From Clostridiaceae bacterium (lineage in GTDB: Bacteria > Bacillota > Clostridia > Saccharofermentanales > UBA5734): a DNA stretch of 21,781 bases. This document shows positions 14,647-21,781 of this stretch, one piece after another (position 1 is the stretch's first letter; every line of letters starts with the position of its first letter). Where the stretch lies: NCBI GenBank assembly GCA_012727965.1, contig JAAYFZ010000403.1:1-21781 (forward strand). The letters run 5' to 3'. The translations under genes were made by a program, and so were the position numbers. The notes below the pieces were generated by a model that saw nothing but the letters and a program-made list of their open reading frames with translations, was not told the origin of the DNA and searched no databases.

Positions 14647-15150
14647 TTATATCAGTTCAACATTCATAGTATTCATACCACGTTCGATGGCAATACTTCC
14701 TGTTCTGACCATCTCCAGTATATTGTATGGCTCAAGCATATTTTTCAGTGCAGTTATTTTTTCCTCACTGCCACTGAGTTCAACAGTAAGTGTATCAGGT
14801 GAAACATCAGTAATATGCCCTCTGAAAATATCGACGATCTGCATTACTTCCGCTCGGTTTCCGGCATTCGCTCTGACCTTGATAAATACCAGCTCTCTGC
14901 TGAAATGATCTTCTGGTGTCAGATGCCTGACCATGAGAATATCAGGCAGCTTATGCAGCTGACGAGTCATCTGGTCAATCAGCTCTGTGTCTCCCAAAAT
15001 AGTAACCGTAATTCGGGAGATCGCTTCATTCTGAGTTGCTCCAACCGCCAGACTCTCGATATTGTATCCACGTCTGGCAAACATATTTGTAACTCTGGTC
15101 AATACACCGGCTCTGTTTTCTACAAGAACCGACAGACATTGTGTCTTCAA
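14647..15150 (-). CDS. ilvN: Acetolactate synthase small (regulatory) subunit
   Basis: This subunit activates the catalytic subunit and gives feedback inhibition by valine. The 167-residue protein starts with an ACT domain (about 1-75) holding the effector-loop motif NRAGVLTRVTNMFARRGYNIESL, followed by the longer C-terminal regulatory domain typical of the family (VELSGSEEKITAL near residue 125). The start is a TTG at 15150 with GGAGG eight bases upstream; the first residues (KTQCLSVLVENRAG) match the family start. Its catalytic partner ilvB is about 2.8 kb away, across mscL and two plus-strand genes. Confidence 0.94.
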   Translation of the reverse strand: MKTQCLSVLVENRAGVLTRVTNMFARRGYNIESLAVGATQNEAISRITVTILGDTELIDQMTRQLHKLPDILMVRHLTPEDHFSRELVFIKVRANAGNRAEVMQIVDIFRGHITDVSPDTLTVELSGSEEKITALKNMLEPYNILEMVRTGSIAIERGMNTMNVELI

Positions 15151-15244
15151 AGCTCCAGCCTCCGTTTCAAATGTATTCTGTATTTCAAGTTAACACTTTT
15201 CAGGTGCCACTTCAATATCAGGAGTACTTCTGTCGTTCAGTTGG

Positions 15245-15274
15245 TATAAAAATAGCAACTTTTATGATTGTAAA
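15245..15274 (-). promoter_or_regulatory. Possible promoter for ilvNC
   Basis: TTTACA (15274-15269) is a five-of-six -35 match and is followed after 17-18 bases by TTTTAT/TTTATA (15251-15245), a weak -10. A separate promoter is expected because the mscL terminator lies just upstream and ilvB transcription would have to cross two opposing genes. I saw no T-box (no AGGGTGGnACCGCG-like core) in the leader. Weak sequence support. Confidence 0.3.
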
Positions 15275-15307
15275 AGACTGTCCCTGGCCGAAGACAGGGA
15301 CAGTCTT
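15274..15307 (-). terminator. Intrinsic terminator of mscL
   Basis: A perfect 13-bp stem, AAGACTGTCCCTG (15274-15286) with CAGGGACAGTCTT (15295-15307), encloses an 8-base loop. Read on the minus strand it ends in CTTTTACAATC, giving a short U-run. It sits 26 bases after the mscL stop. Confidence 0.8.
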
Positions 15308-15333
15308 GATGCTTAAGCAAACAATGTTGAGAA

Positions 15334-15750
15334 TTATTTTTTCAGCAGATCTCTGATTTCTTCAAGAAGCACAACATCTGCAGCCTTCTCGGCTGGGGCA
15401 GCCGGCTCTTCTTCTTTCTTTTCGAACTTCGCTCTCATTGTCGAAATTCCCTTAACAACCAAGAAGATCGTCAAACCAATAATCAGGAACTGGATGATTG
15501 TCTGGATAAGATTTCCATAGGCAATTGCGACTTCTGGAGTAACTACTTCTCCAGCCTCCATAACTGCTGGTTCAAGGACTACTTTTAGATCCGAGAAGCT
15601 GACACCGGCTGTGATATAACCTATCACAGGCATTACAATATCGTTAACAAGACTGGTTACGATGGCACCGAAAGCTGCACCAATGACGACAGCAACGGCA
15701 AGATCAACAACATTACCCCTCAGGATAAATTTCTTAAATTCCTTTATCAT
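15334..15750 (-). CDS. mscL: Large-conductance mechanosensitive channel
   Basis: MscL is a homopentameric membrane channel that opens under membrane tension to release solutes during osmotic downshock. The 138-residue protein starts IKEFKKFILRGNVVDLAVAVVIGAAFG, the family's conserved N-terminal helix and first membrane segment (with LVNDIVMPVIG after it), then an extracellular loop, the second membrane segment (about LIQTIIQFLIIGLTIFLVV) and a cytoplasmic helix ending LLEEIRDLLKK. I chose the ATG at 15750, which has GGAGGG just upstream. A longer frame from 15813 would add 21 polar residues absent from the family and would begin at or before the predicted transcription start. The gene has its own -10 element and terminator. 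Confidence 0.96.
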   Translation of the reverse strand: MIKEFKKFILRGNVVDLAVAVVIGAAFGAIVTSLVNDIVMPVIGYITAGVSFSDLKVVLEPAVMEAGEVVTPEVAIAYGNLIQTIIQFLIIGLTIFLVVKGISTMRAKFEKKEEEPAAPAEKAADVVLLEEIRDLLKK

Positions 15751-15813
15751 ATACCCTCCATTCTGCTCGGACGATTCCAAACTACAATCAACCGGCATTG
15801 TCTCCTGTTTCAT

Positions 15814-15819
15814 ATTATA
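15814..15819 (-). promoter_or_regulatory. -10 element of the mscL promoter
   Basis: A perfect TATAAT on the minus strand, 64 bases from the mscL ATG. No good -35 match is found 17-18 bases upstream (the best is CTATTC), so it may need an activator or rely on the extended AT-rich context. Predicted start near 15807. Confidence 0.45.
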
Positions 15820-15853
15820 CTATTTAATCCATAAATGAATAGTCTGATTTTTA

Positions 15854-15882
15854 TTGACTCGAGCTGTCCGCTGCGTTAATAT
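15854..15882 (+). promoter_or_regulatory. Promoter of the radical SAM / DUF4130 operon
   Basis: TTGACT (15854-15859), a five-of-six -35, is followed after exactly 17 bases by TAATAT (15877-15882). The predicted start is near 15889, at the edge of the LexA-like palindrome, and gives a leader of about 68 nt. Confidence 0.65.
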
Positions 15883-15888
15883 GGAACC

Positions 15889-15902
15889 AGAACTTTTGTT
15901 CC
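15889..15902 (+). promoter_or_regulatory. LexA (SOS) box-like operator
   Basis: AGAACTTTTGTTCC contains the GAAC-N4-GTTC palindrome (15890-15901) that forms the core of LexA/DinR operators of Gram-positive bacteria (B. subtilis consensus CGAAC-N4-GTTC-type). The outer C is replaced by A on the left and the last base is C on the right. It begins about 7 bases downstream of the -10, covering the predicted start of transcription, an ideal place for a repressor. LexA control is inferred; no lexA gene is in the window. Confidence 0.6.
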
Positions 15903-15956
15903 TTTTGAAAACAACTTCATGCTGCGACTTTTTGCTGATTGGAGGCAGACAAGCTT

Positions 15957-17228
15957 ATGCTTATCTCTGATAAACTAAATATTCTGGGAGAGTCAGCCAG
16001 GTATGATGTATCCTGCTCCAGCTCAGGCAGTACCGGAAGAGATTCCGGCAGCTTCGGCTCGGCGGCAGTATCTGGCATATGCCATTCCTGGACCGAAGAT
16101 GGCCGTTGTGTATCACTTCTGAAGGTCCTGATGACCAATCATTGTGAGTATGACTGCCTCTACTGTATCAACAGACGCTCCAATGATCATGTTCGGGCGA
16201 TTTTCGAGCCTGAGGAACTAGCAGACCTGACAATATCCTTTTATCGAAGGAATATGATTGAGGGTCTCTTCCTAAGTTCCGCAGTCTGGCGCAGCCCGGA
16301 TCAAACCATGGAGAGAATGATAAGAACGCTGGAATTACTCAGAGATCACCATGGTTTCGGTGGCTATATCCATGCAAAAGCGATACCGGGTGCTTCTTCT
16401 ACGTTGATTCACAGAATGGGAATGCTTGCAGATCGAGTAAGTATAAATGTCGAACAAGCAACAACAGCCGGTCTTAAATTGTTAGCACCTGATAAGAGTG
16501 TGCACTCTTTGGCTCAGCCAATGCTGCAGCTAAGAGACGGTAGACAGGAATACAAAGAGCTGATGCCTCGTTCTCAGGTCAAGAAGCAGGTTTTTATGCC
16601 TGCTGGCCAGAGCACTCAGATAATCATCGGAGCAAGCAGCGAGAACGATAAACAAATACTAAGAATGTCACAGAAGCTCTATGATGATTATCAGCTTAAG
16701 CGAGTTTATTACTCAGCCTATATTCCCATCAACAGCAATCCTCTGCTTCCATCGATTTGGTCTGCTCCGCCTCTACTGCGTGAGCATCGTCTGTATCAGG
16801 CTGACTGGCTTCTGCGATTCTACAAATTCAAATCAGACGAATTAGTCTCTGATGCTAATCCTGAACTTGATTTAGAACTTGACCCTAAATGCGCATGGGC
16901 TCTGCAGCATCTTGATTTTTTCCCTGTTGATATAAACAGGGCAGACTATCAGACCTTGCTCAGGGTACCAGGGATCGGAACAATAAGTGCTCGTAGGATC
17001 ATGGCGGCTAGAAGGAGTCACAGCCTCAGGCCAGAAAACCTGTCTGGCATCGGGATAGTTCTCAAGAGAGCATCATGGTTCATCACCTGTCAGGGTAAAT
17101 ATGTCGCGCCTTTTTATCCTGAAGCATCCAAACTGCGCTTCCTATTGTCAGACAAAGCGGGAAGAAAGAGGCAAGACGTCAGACAGATAAGCCTGGAGGA
17201 ACTACAATACCATGATACTGCGAATTGA
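15957..17228 (+). CDS. Putative DNA modification/repair radical SAM protein with helix-hairpin-helix motif
   Basis: This 423-residue protein has the radical SAM cluster motif C-x3-C-x2-C at Cys63, Cys67 and Cys70 (NHCEYDCLYCINRRS) and further segments I recognise from the radical SAM family linked to uracil-DNA glycosylase-like proteins: GICHSW, GLFLSSAVWRSPD, GYIHAKAIPGA, LADRVSINVE, PAGQSTQIIIGA and LYQADWLLRFY. A helix-hairpin-helix DNA-binding motif, NRADYQTLLRVPGIGTISA, lies at about residues 327-345. Extra cysteines before the cluster (20, 42, 51) appear conserved in the family from memory. The enzyme should cut SAM to a 5'-deoxyadenosyl radical; the DNA substrate is unknown. The ATG at 15957 has GGAGG 11 bases upstream; an upstream TTG at 15939 has none. 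It overlaps the DUF4130 gene by 17 bp and has a LexA-like box in its promoter. Confidence 0.9.
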   Translation: MLISDKLNILGESARYDVSCSSSGSTGRDSGSFGSAAVSGICHSWTEDGRCVSLLKVLMTNHCEYDCLYCINRRSNDHVRAIFEPEELADLTISFYRRNMIEGLFLSSAVWRSPDQTMERMIRTLELLRDHHGFGGYIHAKAIPGASSTLIHRMGMLADRVSINVEQATTAGLKLLAPDKSVHSLAQPMLQLRDGRQEYKELMPRSQVKKQVFMPAGQSTQIIIGASSENDKQILRMSQKLYDDYQLKRVYYSAYIPINSNPLLPSIWSAPPLLREHRLYQADWLLRFYKFKSDELVSDANPELDLELDPKCAWALQHLDFFPVDINRADYQTLLRVPGIGTISARRIMAARRSHSLRPENLSGIGIVLKRASWFITCQGKYVAPFYPEASKLRFLLSDKAGRKRQDVRQISLEELQYHDTAN

Positions 17229-18000
17229 AGACAGCTTCGAAGGCATTTTGACAGCTGCAGCCTGGAGCCTTCGTAATAATCAGGTTCCAGATGCGGTAAT
17301 CAGGGGAAGTGACTGTCCCCTCCTAATGGATTGTCATATGCTGAGTACAGAGGATGATATTACAGATAAGCATTTTCGCTATTTATCGCGTATTATTGGC
17401 GACAAGGCAGCAGCTGATGTGATTTTCGAACTGCGCTGTGCCTTCCTTGCTGAGACTCCAGGAATTGAGCTGGCTGTTTTGGAGTATATCAAGCTCGCGG
17501 TCAGATTAAAACTTGACCCCTCCAGCTGCGAGGATCTTCCGGAAGCCAGAGCAATCACAACGGCTGCCAGACGCTGCCTGCGGATGTCTCATTCATACAA
17601 AGGTATACTTCGCTTCCGAAAAACCAGCAATATTGGGGTTGATCTCTATTTTGCTGATATTGATAGTGACTGCAACGTTCTGCCGCTGATTGCTGATCAT
17701 TTTGCCGATCGCTTCAGAGATCAGAATTTTATTATTAGGGATCTCAAACGAAATAATGCCGTCTGCCATGAGGCGGCAGACGGCAAAACATATTTCGTAA
17801 AACTTGAGAGCAGTAACGACCCTCTGGCTTTGTCAGTTGCTCTTCCGGGATATGATCAGATGGACAAGATCTGGCAGGATTACCTCAAGCACCTATCCAT
17901 ACCTGAGAGAGAAAACCGCAATCTGCAGCGATCAAACCTGCCTCACAAATATCGGAAGCATATGACAGAATTTAGTCTTGATCTTCGAGACCAGGCATGA
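17212..18000 (+). CDS. DUF4130 family protein, partner of the radical SAM DNA repair-like protein
   Basis: The 262-residue product matches the DUF4130 (putative DNA metabolism) family: the start RIEDSFEGILTAA, then RCLRMSHSYKGILRFRKT near the middle, and the conserved block NVLPLIADHFADRFRDQNFIIRDLKR at about 158-183. In other bacteria this family is regularly encoded beside, or fused to, the radical SAM protein and uracil-DNA glycosylase-like domains; its biochemical role is not established as far as I know. No glycosylase domain is visible, and the C-terminal part after about residue 200 looks like the plain form. The ATG lies 17 bp inside the radical SAM gene. The 3' end overlaps the 3' end of ilvB by 29 bp on the opposite strand, with no terminator between. 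Confidence 0.85.
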   Translation: MILRIEDSFEGILTAAAWSLRNNQVPDAVIRGSDCPLLMDCHMLSTEDDITDKHFRYLSRIIGDKAAADVIFELRCAFLAETPGIELAVLEYIKLAVRLKLDPSSCEDLPEARAITTAARRCLRMSHSYKGILRFRKTSNIGVDLYFADIDSDCNVLPLIADHFADRFRDQNFIIRDLKRNNAVCHEAADGKTYFVKLESSNDPLALSVALPGYDQMDKIWQDYLKHLSIPERENRNLQRSNLPHKYRKHMTEFSLDLRDQA

Positions 18001-19708
18001 TTATATCATTGGGCAGTTTGCCGGCTGGAATCATTGGATAGACATTGACCGAGCTATCAAGCACAACATGGATCAAATATGGGCCATCTGTTGCATAAGC
18101 CGCAGTGATCTCCCGTTTCAGAGACTCAGGATCAGCCGCTCTGCCTGCTCTCATGCCATATGCCTCGGCAATTTTAAGAAAATCGGGATTTGACTCCAGT
18201 AATGTGTGGCTATAACGTTCATCATAAAACAGTTCCTGCCATTGGCGCACCATACCTAGACAACTGTTGTCCATAACGAATATCTTTACCGGCATGCGAT
18301 GGCTGGCGATAACACCAAGTTCCTGCAGAGTCATCTGGAAGCCGCCATCACCGACAAATAATACTGTCGTTCTGTCCGGATAAGCTGTGGCAGTACCCAT
18401 CGCAGCAGGTATACCGAAGCCCATTGTTCCAAGGCCTCCTGATGTTATCCAGCTGCGAGGTGATTCAACCGGAAAATGCTGAGAAGCAAACATCTGATGC
18501 TGACCAACATCTGTCACAAGGATAGGATCTTGACCTTTTAACCCCTTTGCTGCTTCATGGATGACATATTGCGGCTGCAGCGGTGTCGTCGGTTCATACA
18601 TTGGCTTCTTCAGCTCTTCATATCGGCCTTTTATTTTCATGAGTTGATCAAGCCATGGTTTCCAGTTATCGCTCAGTTTTCCACAGGTTTTTGCATCTGG
18701 AAGTGATGCCAGCATAGTTTCGAAAAAGTCTGCTGCGTCATCCTCGATTTGTATTCCTGCCTTGACATTTTTGCCGATTTCAGCAGCGTCTACATCTACA
18801 TGCACGACAAATCTTGTAGTGTCCTGGCTATAGATTTCTGGATCACCGATTATTCTATCACTAAACCTTGTACCAACAGCAAGCAGCAAGTCACAAGTAC
18901 CTAGAGCTTTATTTGCCTGTGGTGTGCCATGCATACCAAGATTGCCCAAATAGAGCGGATGATCTTCTTTCATCGCGCCTTTTCCCATAAGCGTTGTTGC
19001 TACAGGTATACCTGTGCATTCAGCAAAGCGCTTTAAATCTTCAGTAGCGCCTTTTGAAATAATACAGCCGCCTCCAGCCAAAATCATCGGTTTTTTGGAA
19101 TTATTTATCGCTGCATATACCTGGTCAGCCATAGAAGCAGTGCGTATGCTGGCTGGTCTATGGCGGACATATGTTGAAGTCGCCAGTGCCTGACCTGAGC
19201 TATCTGTATTGATCTCCATCGCCATGATGTCCTTCGGTACATTGACAAGTACAGGACCTGGTCTTCCCTGTGTTGCAAGATCCCAGGCTTCTTCAAGAAT
19301 CGGCACAAGTTCATCTGGATTCATTACCAGATAATTATACTTGGTGATAGGCTGAGTAATACCCGTTATGTCAGCCTCCTGAAAAGCATCAGTACCAGTA
19401 GCTTTTCTAGCTACTGCTCCGGTTATGGCCAGCATTGGAACTGAATCCAGCATAGCATCGGCAAGTCCCGTGACAAGATTTGTCGCGCCTGGGCCAGACG
19501 TTGCGATGACAACACCTGGAATACCGGTAGCCTTGGCAAAACCCTCGGCAGCATGTGCTGCCCCCTGTTCATGTCTAGTCAGTATATGTGGGAATTTTGC
19601 TTTGTAAATTGCATCATATAATACGATGATAGGCCCTCCGGGGTAGCCGAAGGCATGATTTACGCCTTTTCGCTTCAAAAAATCTACTATCAGTTCTGCT
19701 CCGTTCAC
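17972..19708 (-). CDS. ilvB: Acetolactate synthase large (catalytic) subunit
   Basis: IlvB condenses pyruvate with pyruvate or 2-ketobutyrate in the first common step of branched-chain amino acid synthesis. The 578-residue protein is a full-length ThDP enzyme: an N-terminal pyrimidine-binding domain with catalytic Glu47 in RHEQGAAHAAEGFA, a central FAD-type domain, and the C-terminal domain with GLGTMGFGIPAAMG and the ThDP-magnesium motif starting GDG at 453 and ending at Asn481 (DNSCLGMVRQWQ). The start is GTG at 19708 with GGAGG seven bases upstream, 54 bp after the ilvD stop. The 3' end overlaps the opposing DUF4130 gene by 29 bp. Confidence 0.96.
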   Translation of the reverse strand: MNGAELIVDFLKRKGVNHAFGYPGGPIIVLYDAIYKAKFPHILTRHEQGAAHAAEGFAKATGIPGVVIATSGPGATNLVTGLADAMLDSVPMLAITGAVARKATGTDAFQEADITGITQPITKYNYLVMNPDELVPILEEAWDLATQGRPGPVLVNVPKDIMAMEINTDSSGQALATSTYVRHRPASIRTASMADQVYAAINNSKKPMILAGGGCIISKGATEDLKRFAECTGIPVATTLMGKGAMKEDHPLYLGNLGMHGTPQANKALGTCDLLLAVGTRFSDRIIGDPEIYSQDTTRFVVHVDVDAAEIGKNVKAGIQIEDDAADFFETMLASLPDAKTCGKLSDNWKPWLDQLMKIKGRYEELKKPMYEPTTPLQPQYVIHEAAKGLKGQDPILVTDVGQHQMFASQHFPVESPRSWITSGGLGTMGFGIPAAMGTATAYPDRTTVLFVGDGGFQMTLQELGVIASHRMPVKIFVMDNSCLGMVRQWQELFYDERYSHTLLESNPDFLKIAEAYGMRAGRAADPESLKREITAAYATDGPYLIHVVLDSSVNVYPMIPAGKLPNDIIMPGLEDQD

Positions 19709-19762
19709 AGTTGTTCCTCCTAGGTTATTGTTTGAGTCGCTTCATGCGCATCTCGATCATTA

Positions 19763-21415
19763 TCAATCGATAACACGAGCCCCGCGGCTGCTGATATCAA
19801 CATTTTTCTGATAACGGCTCAGGACACCGCGCAGATTTCTATCGGGCGCAGGTACCGGCTCTCGTTTAGACAATTCTTCTTCACTCACTACCAGCTCGAT
19901 ATGCCTCTCTGAAATATCTATGCGAACGATATCATTTTCCTGTACACGAGCCAGAAGTCCTCCGGCGGCGGCTTCTGGACATACATGACCGATAGATGCA
20001 CCTCTGGTTGCGCCTGAAAAGCGTCCATCTGTAATCAGTGCCACTGAGTTATCCAGGCCCATACCGGCAATCGATGCGGTTGGAGAAAGCATTTCTCTCA
20101 TACCTGGACCTCCCTGTGGTCCTTCGAATCGAATTATCACTACATCTCCAGCTTTTATTTTACCGGCAAATATAGCCTCACTGGCTTCTTCCTCACTATT
20201 GAAGACACGTGCAGGGCCTTCATGTTTCATCATTTCGGGCAACACTGCACCTTTTTTTACAATACAGCCATTTGGCGCGAGATTACCGAAGAGAACTGCC
20301 AGCCCGCCATCTTCTGCAAAAGGCTCTTCCACTGAGCGGATAACAATATTGTCAGCGCCTTTGTTCTTCGCAATTCTATCTGCCACAAAACCATTAACGG
20401 TTGGACAGTCAGTTGTAATAAGCTCGGCTTTTGCCAGTTCTGCCATTACAGCAGAAATACCTCCGGACTCATTCAAATCAGTTATAAATGCTGGTCCTGC
20501 CGGACTTAGCTTGCAGAGCTGAGGTGTCTTACAGCTTATTTTATTGATCTCCTCAAGGGTCAGTTCATATCCGCATTCTCTAGCTATTGCCAACAGATGA
20601 AGAACGGTATTTGTAGATCCGCCCAGCGCCATATCAACATGAAGAGCATTGCGTATAGATTTTTCAGTCATGATCTGAGTAGCAGTCAGTCCGCTGTCGA
20701 GCAGCTCGACAATGCGTTCTCCTGTCATTTTTGCCAAACGAACACGATCAGCGTATACAGCGGGAACGGTTCCTGCACCAGGCAGCGACATGCCCATAGC
20801 TTCGGTCAGGCAGCTCATAGTATTAGCAGTATACATACCTGAACAGCTGCCGCAGGTAGGACAAGCAGACAGCTCCATTGCACGTAGCTCATCATCACTC
20901 ATTTTGCCGACAGAATGTGTGCCGATAGCCTCAAAAAGATTGCTCAGACCGATATTTTCCTTGCCATATTTGCCTGGCAGCATTGGTCCTCCGCCAATAA
21001 AAATACTAGGCAGATCCATTCTGGCAGCTGCCATCAGCATACCGGGCACGACCTTATCGCAGCTGGGTATAAAAACAACAGCGTCAAAGGCATGTGCTGT
21101 CAGCATGATTTCGCAGCTGTCAGCAATTGTGTCCCGGCTGATTAGAGAATACTTCATGCCGACATGGTTCATTGCCAGACCATCACAGATAGCAATAGCC
21201 GGGAATTCGAAGGGAATCCCGCCTGCTTGCCTGATTCCGGCTTTTACCGCGTCTGTCAATGTCCTAAGATGTATATGCCCCGGAACGATCTCATTGAAGG
21301 AATTGACTACAGCGATAAAAGGTCTTTTCATTTCACTATCAGTCATGCCCAGAGCATAGAGCAGAGAACGGTGAGCCGCACGGGCAGGTCCCTTTTTGAT
21401 TGCATCGCTTTTCAT
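19763..21415 (-). CDS. ilvD: Dihydroxy-acid dehydratase
   Basis: IlvD dehydrates dihydroxy acids to the 2-keto acids that become valine, isoleucine and leucine. The 550-residue protein has the family segments AICDGLAMNHVGMKYS (75-90), IPSCDKVVPGM (116-126), CPTCGSCSGMYTANTM (185-200) and a C-terminal GGRFSGATRGASIGHV-type block. Cys77, Cys119, Cys185, Cys188 and Cys191 are candidate iron-sulfur ligands. The VVNSFNEIVPGHIHL segment (37-51) lacks the Cys found there in [2Fe-2S] forms, so an oxygen-labile [4Fe-4S] cluster as in E. coli is more likely (inference). The ATG at 21415 has only a weak ribosome binding site; a hairpin lies just upstream, suggesting coupling to leuB. Confidence 0.96.
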   Translation of the reverse strand: MKSDAIKKGPARAAHRSLLYALGMTDSEMKRPFIAVVNSFNEIVPGHIHLRTLTDAVKAGIRQAGGIPFEFPAIAICDGLAMNHVGMKYSLISRDTIADSCEIMLTAHAFDAVVFIPSCDKVVPGMLMAAARMDLPSIFIGGGPMLPGKYGKENIGLSNLFEAIGTHSVGKMSDDELRAMELSACPTCGSCSGMYTANTMSCLTEAMGMSLPGAGTVPAVYADRVRLAKMTGERIVELLDSGLTATQIMTEKSIRNALHVDMALGGSTNTVLHLLAIARECGYELTLEEINKISCKTPQLCKLSPAGPAFITDLNESGGISAVMAELAKAELITTDCPTVNGFVADRIAKNKGADNIVIRSVEEPFAEDGGLAVLFGNLAPNGCIVKKGAVLPEMMKHEGPARVFNSEEEASEAIFAGKIKAGDVVIIRFEGPQGGPGMREMLSPTASIAGMGLDNSVALITDGRFSGATRGASIGHVCPEAAAGGLLARVQENDIVRIDISERHIELVVSEEELSKREPVPAPDRNLRGVLSRYQKNVDISSRGARVID

Positions 21416-21425
21416 AATTGTTTCA

Positions 21426-21455
21426 CAGGTCTATGATCTTAAGGTTATAGACCTG
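21426..21455 (-). promoter_or_regulatory. Intercistronic hairpin between leuB and ilvD
   Basis: A 9-bp perfect stem (CAGGTCTAT at 21426-21434 with ATAGACCTG at 21447-21455) encloses a 12-base loop. It lies about 10 bases before the ilvD ATG. There is no T-run after it, so it does not look like a terminator; it could stabilise mRNA or affect ilvD initiation. Confidence 0.45.
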
Positions 21456-21473
21456 CTGCCTCCTTCCTTGGTC

Positions 21474-21781
21474 TCAGGTCTCAAGGGCCTGTATGACGAG
21501 TTCGCTCATCTGACGTGTGCCGACGAGCTGCTGTTCTGTTTCATTTTCACTGTACTGATAAATATCGCCTGTTCGGAAACCATCTGCCAAAACCTTGGTT
21601 ACAGCAGTTTCGATCATGGCTGCTTCTGCCGGCAAATTTAGAGAATATCGAAGCATCATGGCTGCAGATAAAATTGCTGCCAGCGGATTGGCTTTGTCCT
21701 GACCGGCGATATCTGGTGCTGAACCATGTATAGGCTCATACATACCAGGTGTGCCGGGAGCACCAAGAGATGCTGACGGCA
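21474..21781 (-). CDS. leuB: 3-Isopropylmalate dehydrogenase, C-terminal fragment (cut by window edge)
   Basis: The frame runs off the right edge, so only about the last 100 residues are seen. They contain the family's NAD- and substrate-binding region, PSASLGAPGTPGMYEPIHG, followed by SAPDIAGQDKANPLAAILS, matching LeuB closely. LeuB oxidises and decarboxylates 3-isopropylmalate in leucine synthesis. The frame remains open upstream of the Met at 21743, confirming that this Met is internal. It lies 58 bp before ilvD on the same strand, which makes a leu-ilv operon likely. Confidence 0.92.
   Translation of the reverse strand, partial: PSASLGAPGTPGMYEPIHGSAPDIAGQDKANPLAAILSAAMMLRYSLNLPAEAAMIETAVTKVLADGFRTGDIYQYSENETEQQLVGTRQMSELVIQALET

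Noticed and set aside
15151..15273. T-box leader or CodY-type control site for ilvNC
   Set aside because: The leader is too short for a T-box, no AGGGTGGnACCGCG core is present, and no clear CodY-like palindrome was found.
15751..15813. 21-residue N-terminal extension of MscL
   Set aside because: MscL proteins begin at the IKEFKKF segment; the ATG at 15750 has GGAGGG upstream, and the extension would start at or before the predicted transcription start.
20712..21359. 215-codon open frame on the plus strand opposite ilvD
   Set aside because: It shadows a strongly conserved gene in the antisense direction; its sequence shows no family features.

Overview
The window looks like a chromosomal piece of an anaerobic, moderately AT-rich Bacillota, probably a member of Clostridia. 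The evidence is gene order (rimP-nusA-ylxR-ylxQ-infB-rbfA-nrnA-truB-ribF, followed by a ymfF/ymfH-type peptidase pair), strong GGAGG-type ribosome binding sites, and protein variants I associate with Clostridia. I cannot name a genus. There are no rRNA or tRNA genes, insertion sequences, prophage genes or CRISPR arrays that I can see.

Region 1 (1-12716, all minus strand) is one long, tightly packed operon read right to left from a good sigma-A-type promoter at 12802-12830. It encodes RimP, NusA, YlxR/RnpM, a YlxQ-type L7Ae protein, IF-2, RbfA, NrnA, TruB, a RibF riboflavin kinase/FAD synthetase fused in frame to a YmfF-like M16 domain, a YmfH-like M16 zinc peptidase, Lgt, and the first 49 residues of a RodA/FtsW-family protein. 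Gaps are at most about 80 bp and several junctions overlap (TGATG or ATGA), so translation coupling is likely. The operon joins transcription elongation, ribosome and tRNA maturation, initiation, nano-RNA recycling, flavin cofactor synthesis, a putative peptidase and cell-envelope functions.

Region 2 (12717-13626) is a divergent promoter region, a small plus-strand P-loop NTPase of unknown function (13121-13543), and a bidirectional terminator hairpin shared with ilvC.

Region 3 (13627-21781) is the branched-chain amino acid block on the minus strand: leuB (partial), ilvD, ilvB, then after an interruption ilvN and ilvC. The interruption, 15274-18000, holds mscL (minus, with its own promoter and terminator) and a plus-strand pair: a radical SAM protein with a helix-hairpin-helix motif and a DUF4130-family partner. 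These match a widely distributed but functionally uncharacterised putative DNA modification/repair pair. Its promoter carries a GAAC-N4-GTTC palindrome at the predicted start of transcription, the core of a Gram-positive LexA (SOS) box. This SOS-linked module is the best candidate in the window for an undescribed system. The RibF-M16 fusion is the second.

All function calls rest on recognising motifs and family sequence by eye. No search or structure prediction was run.
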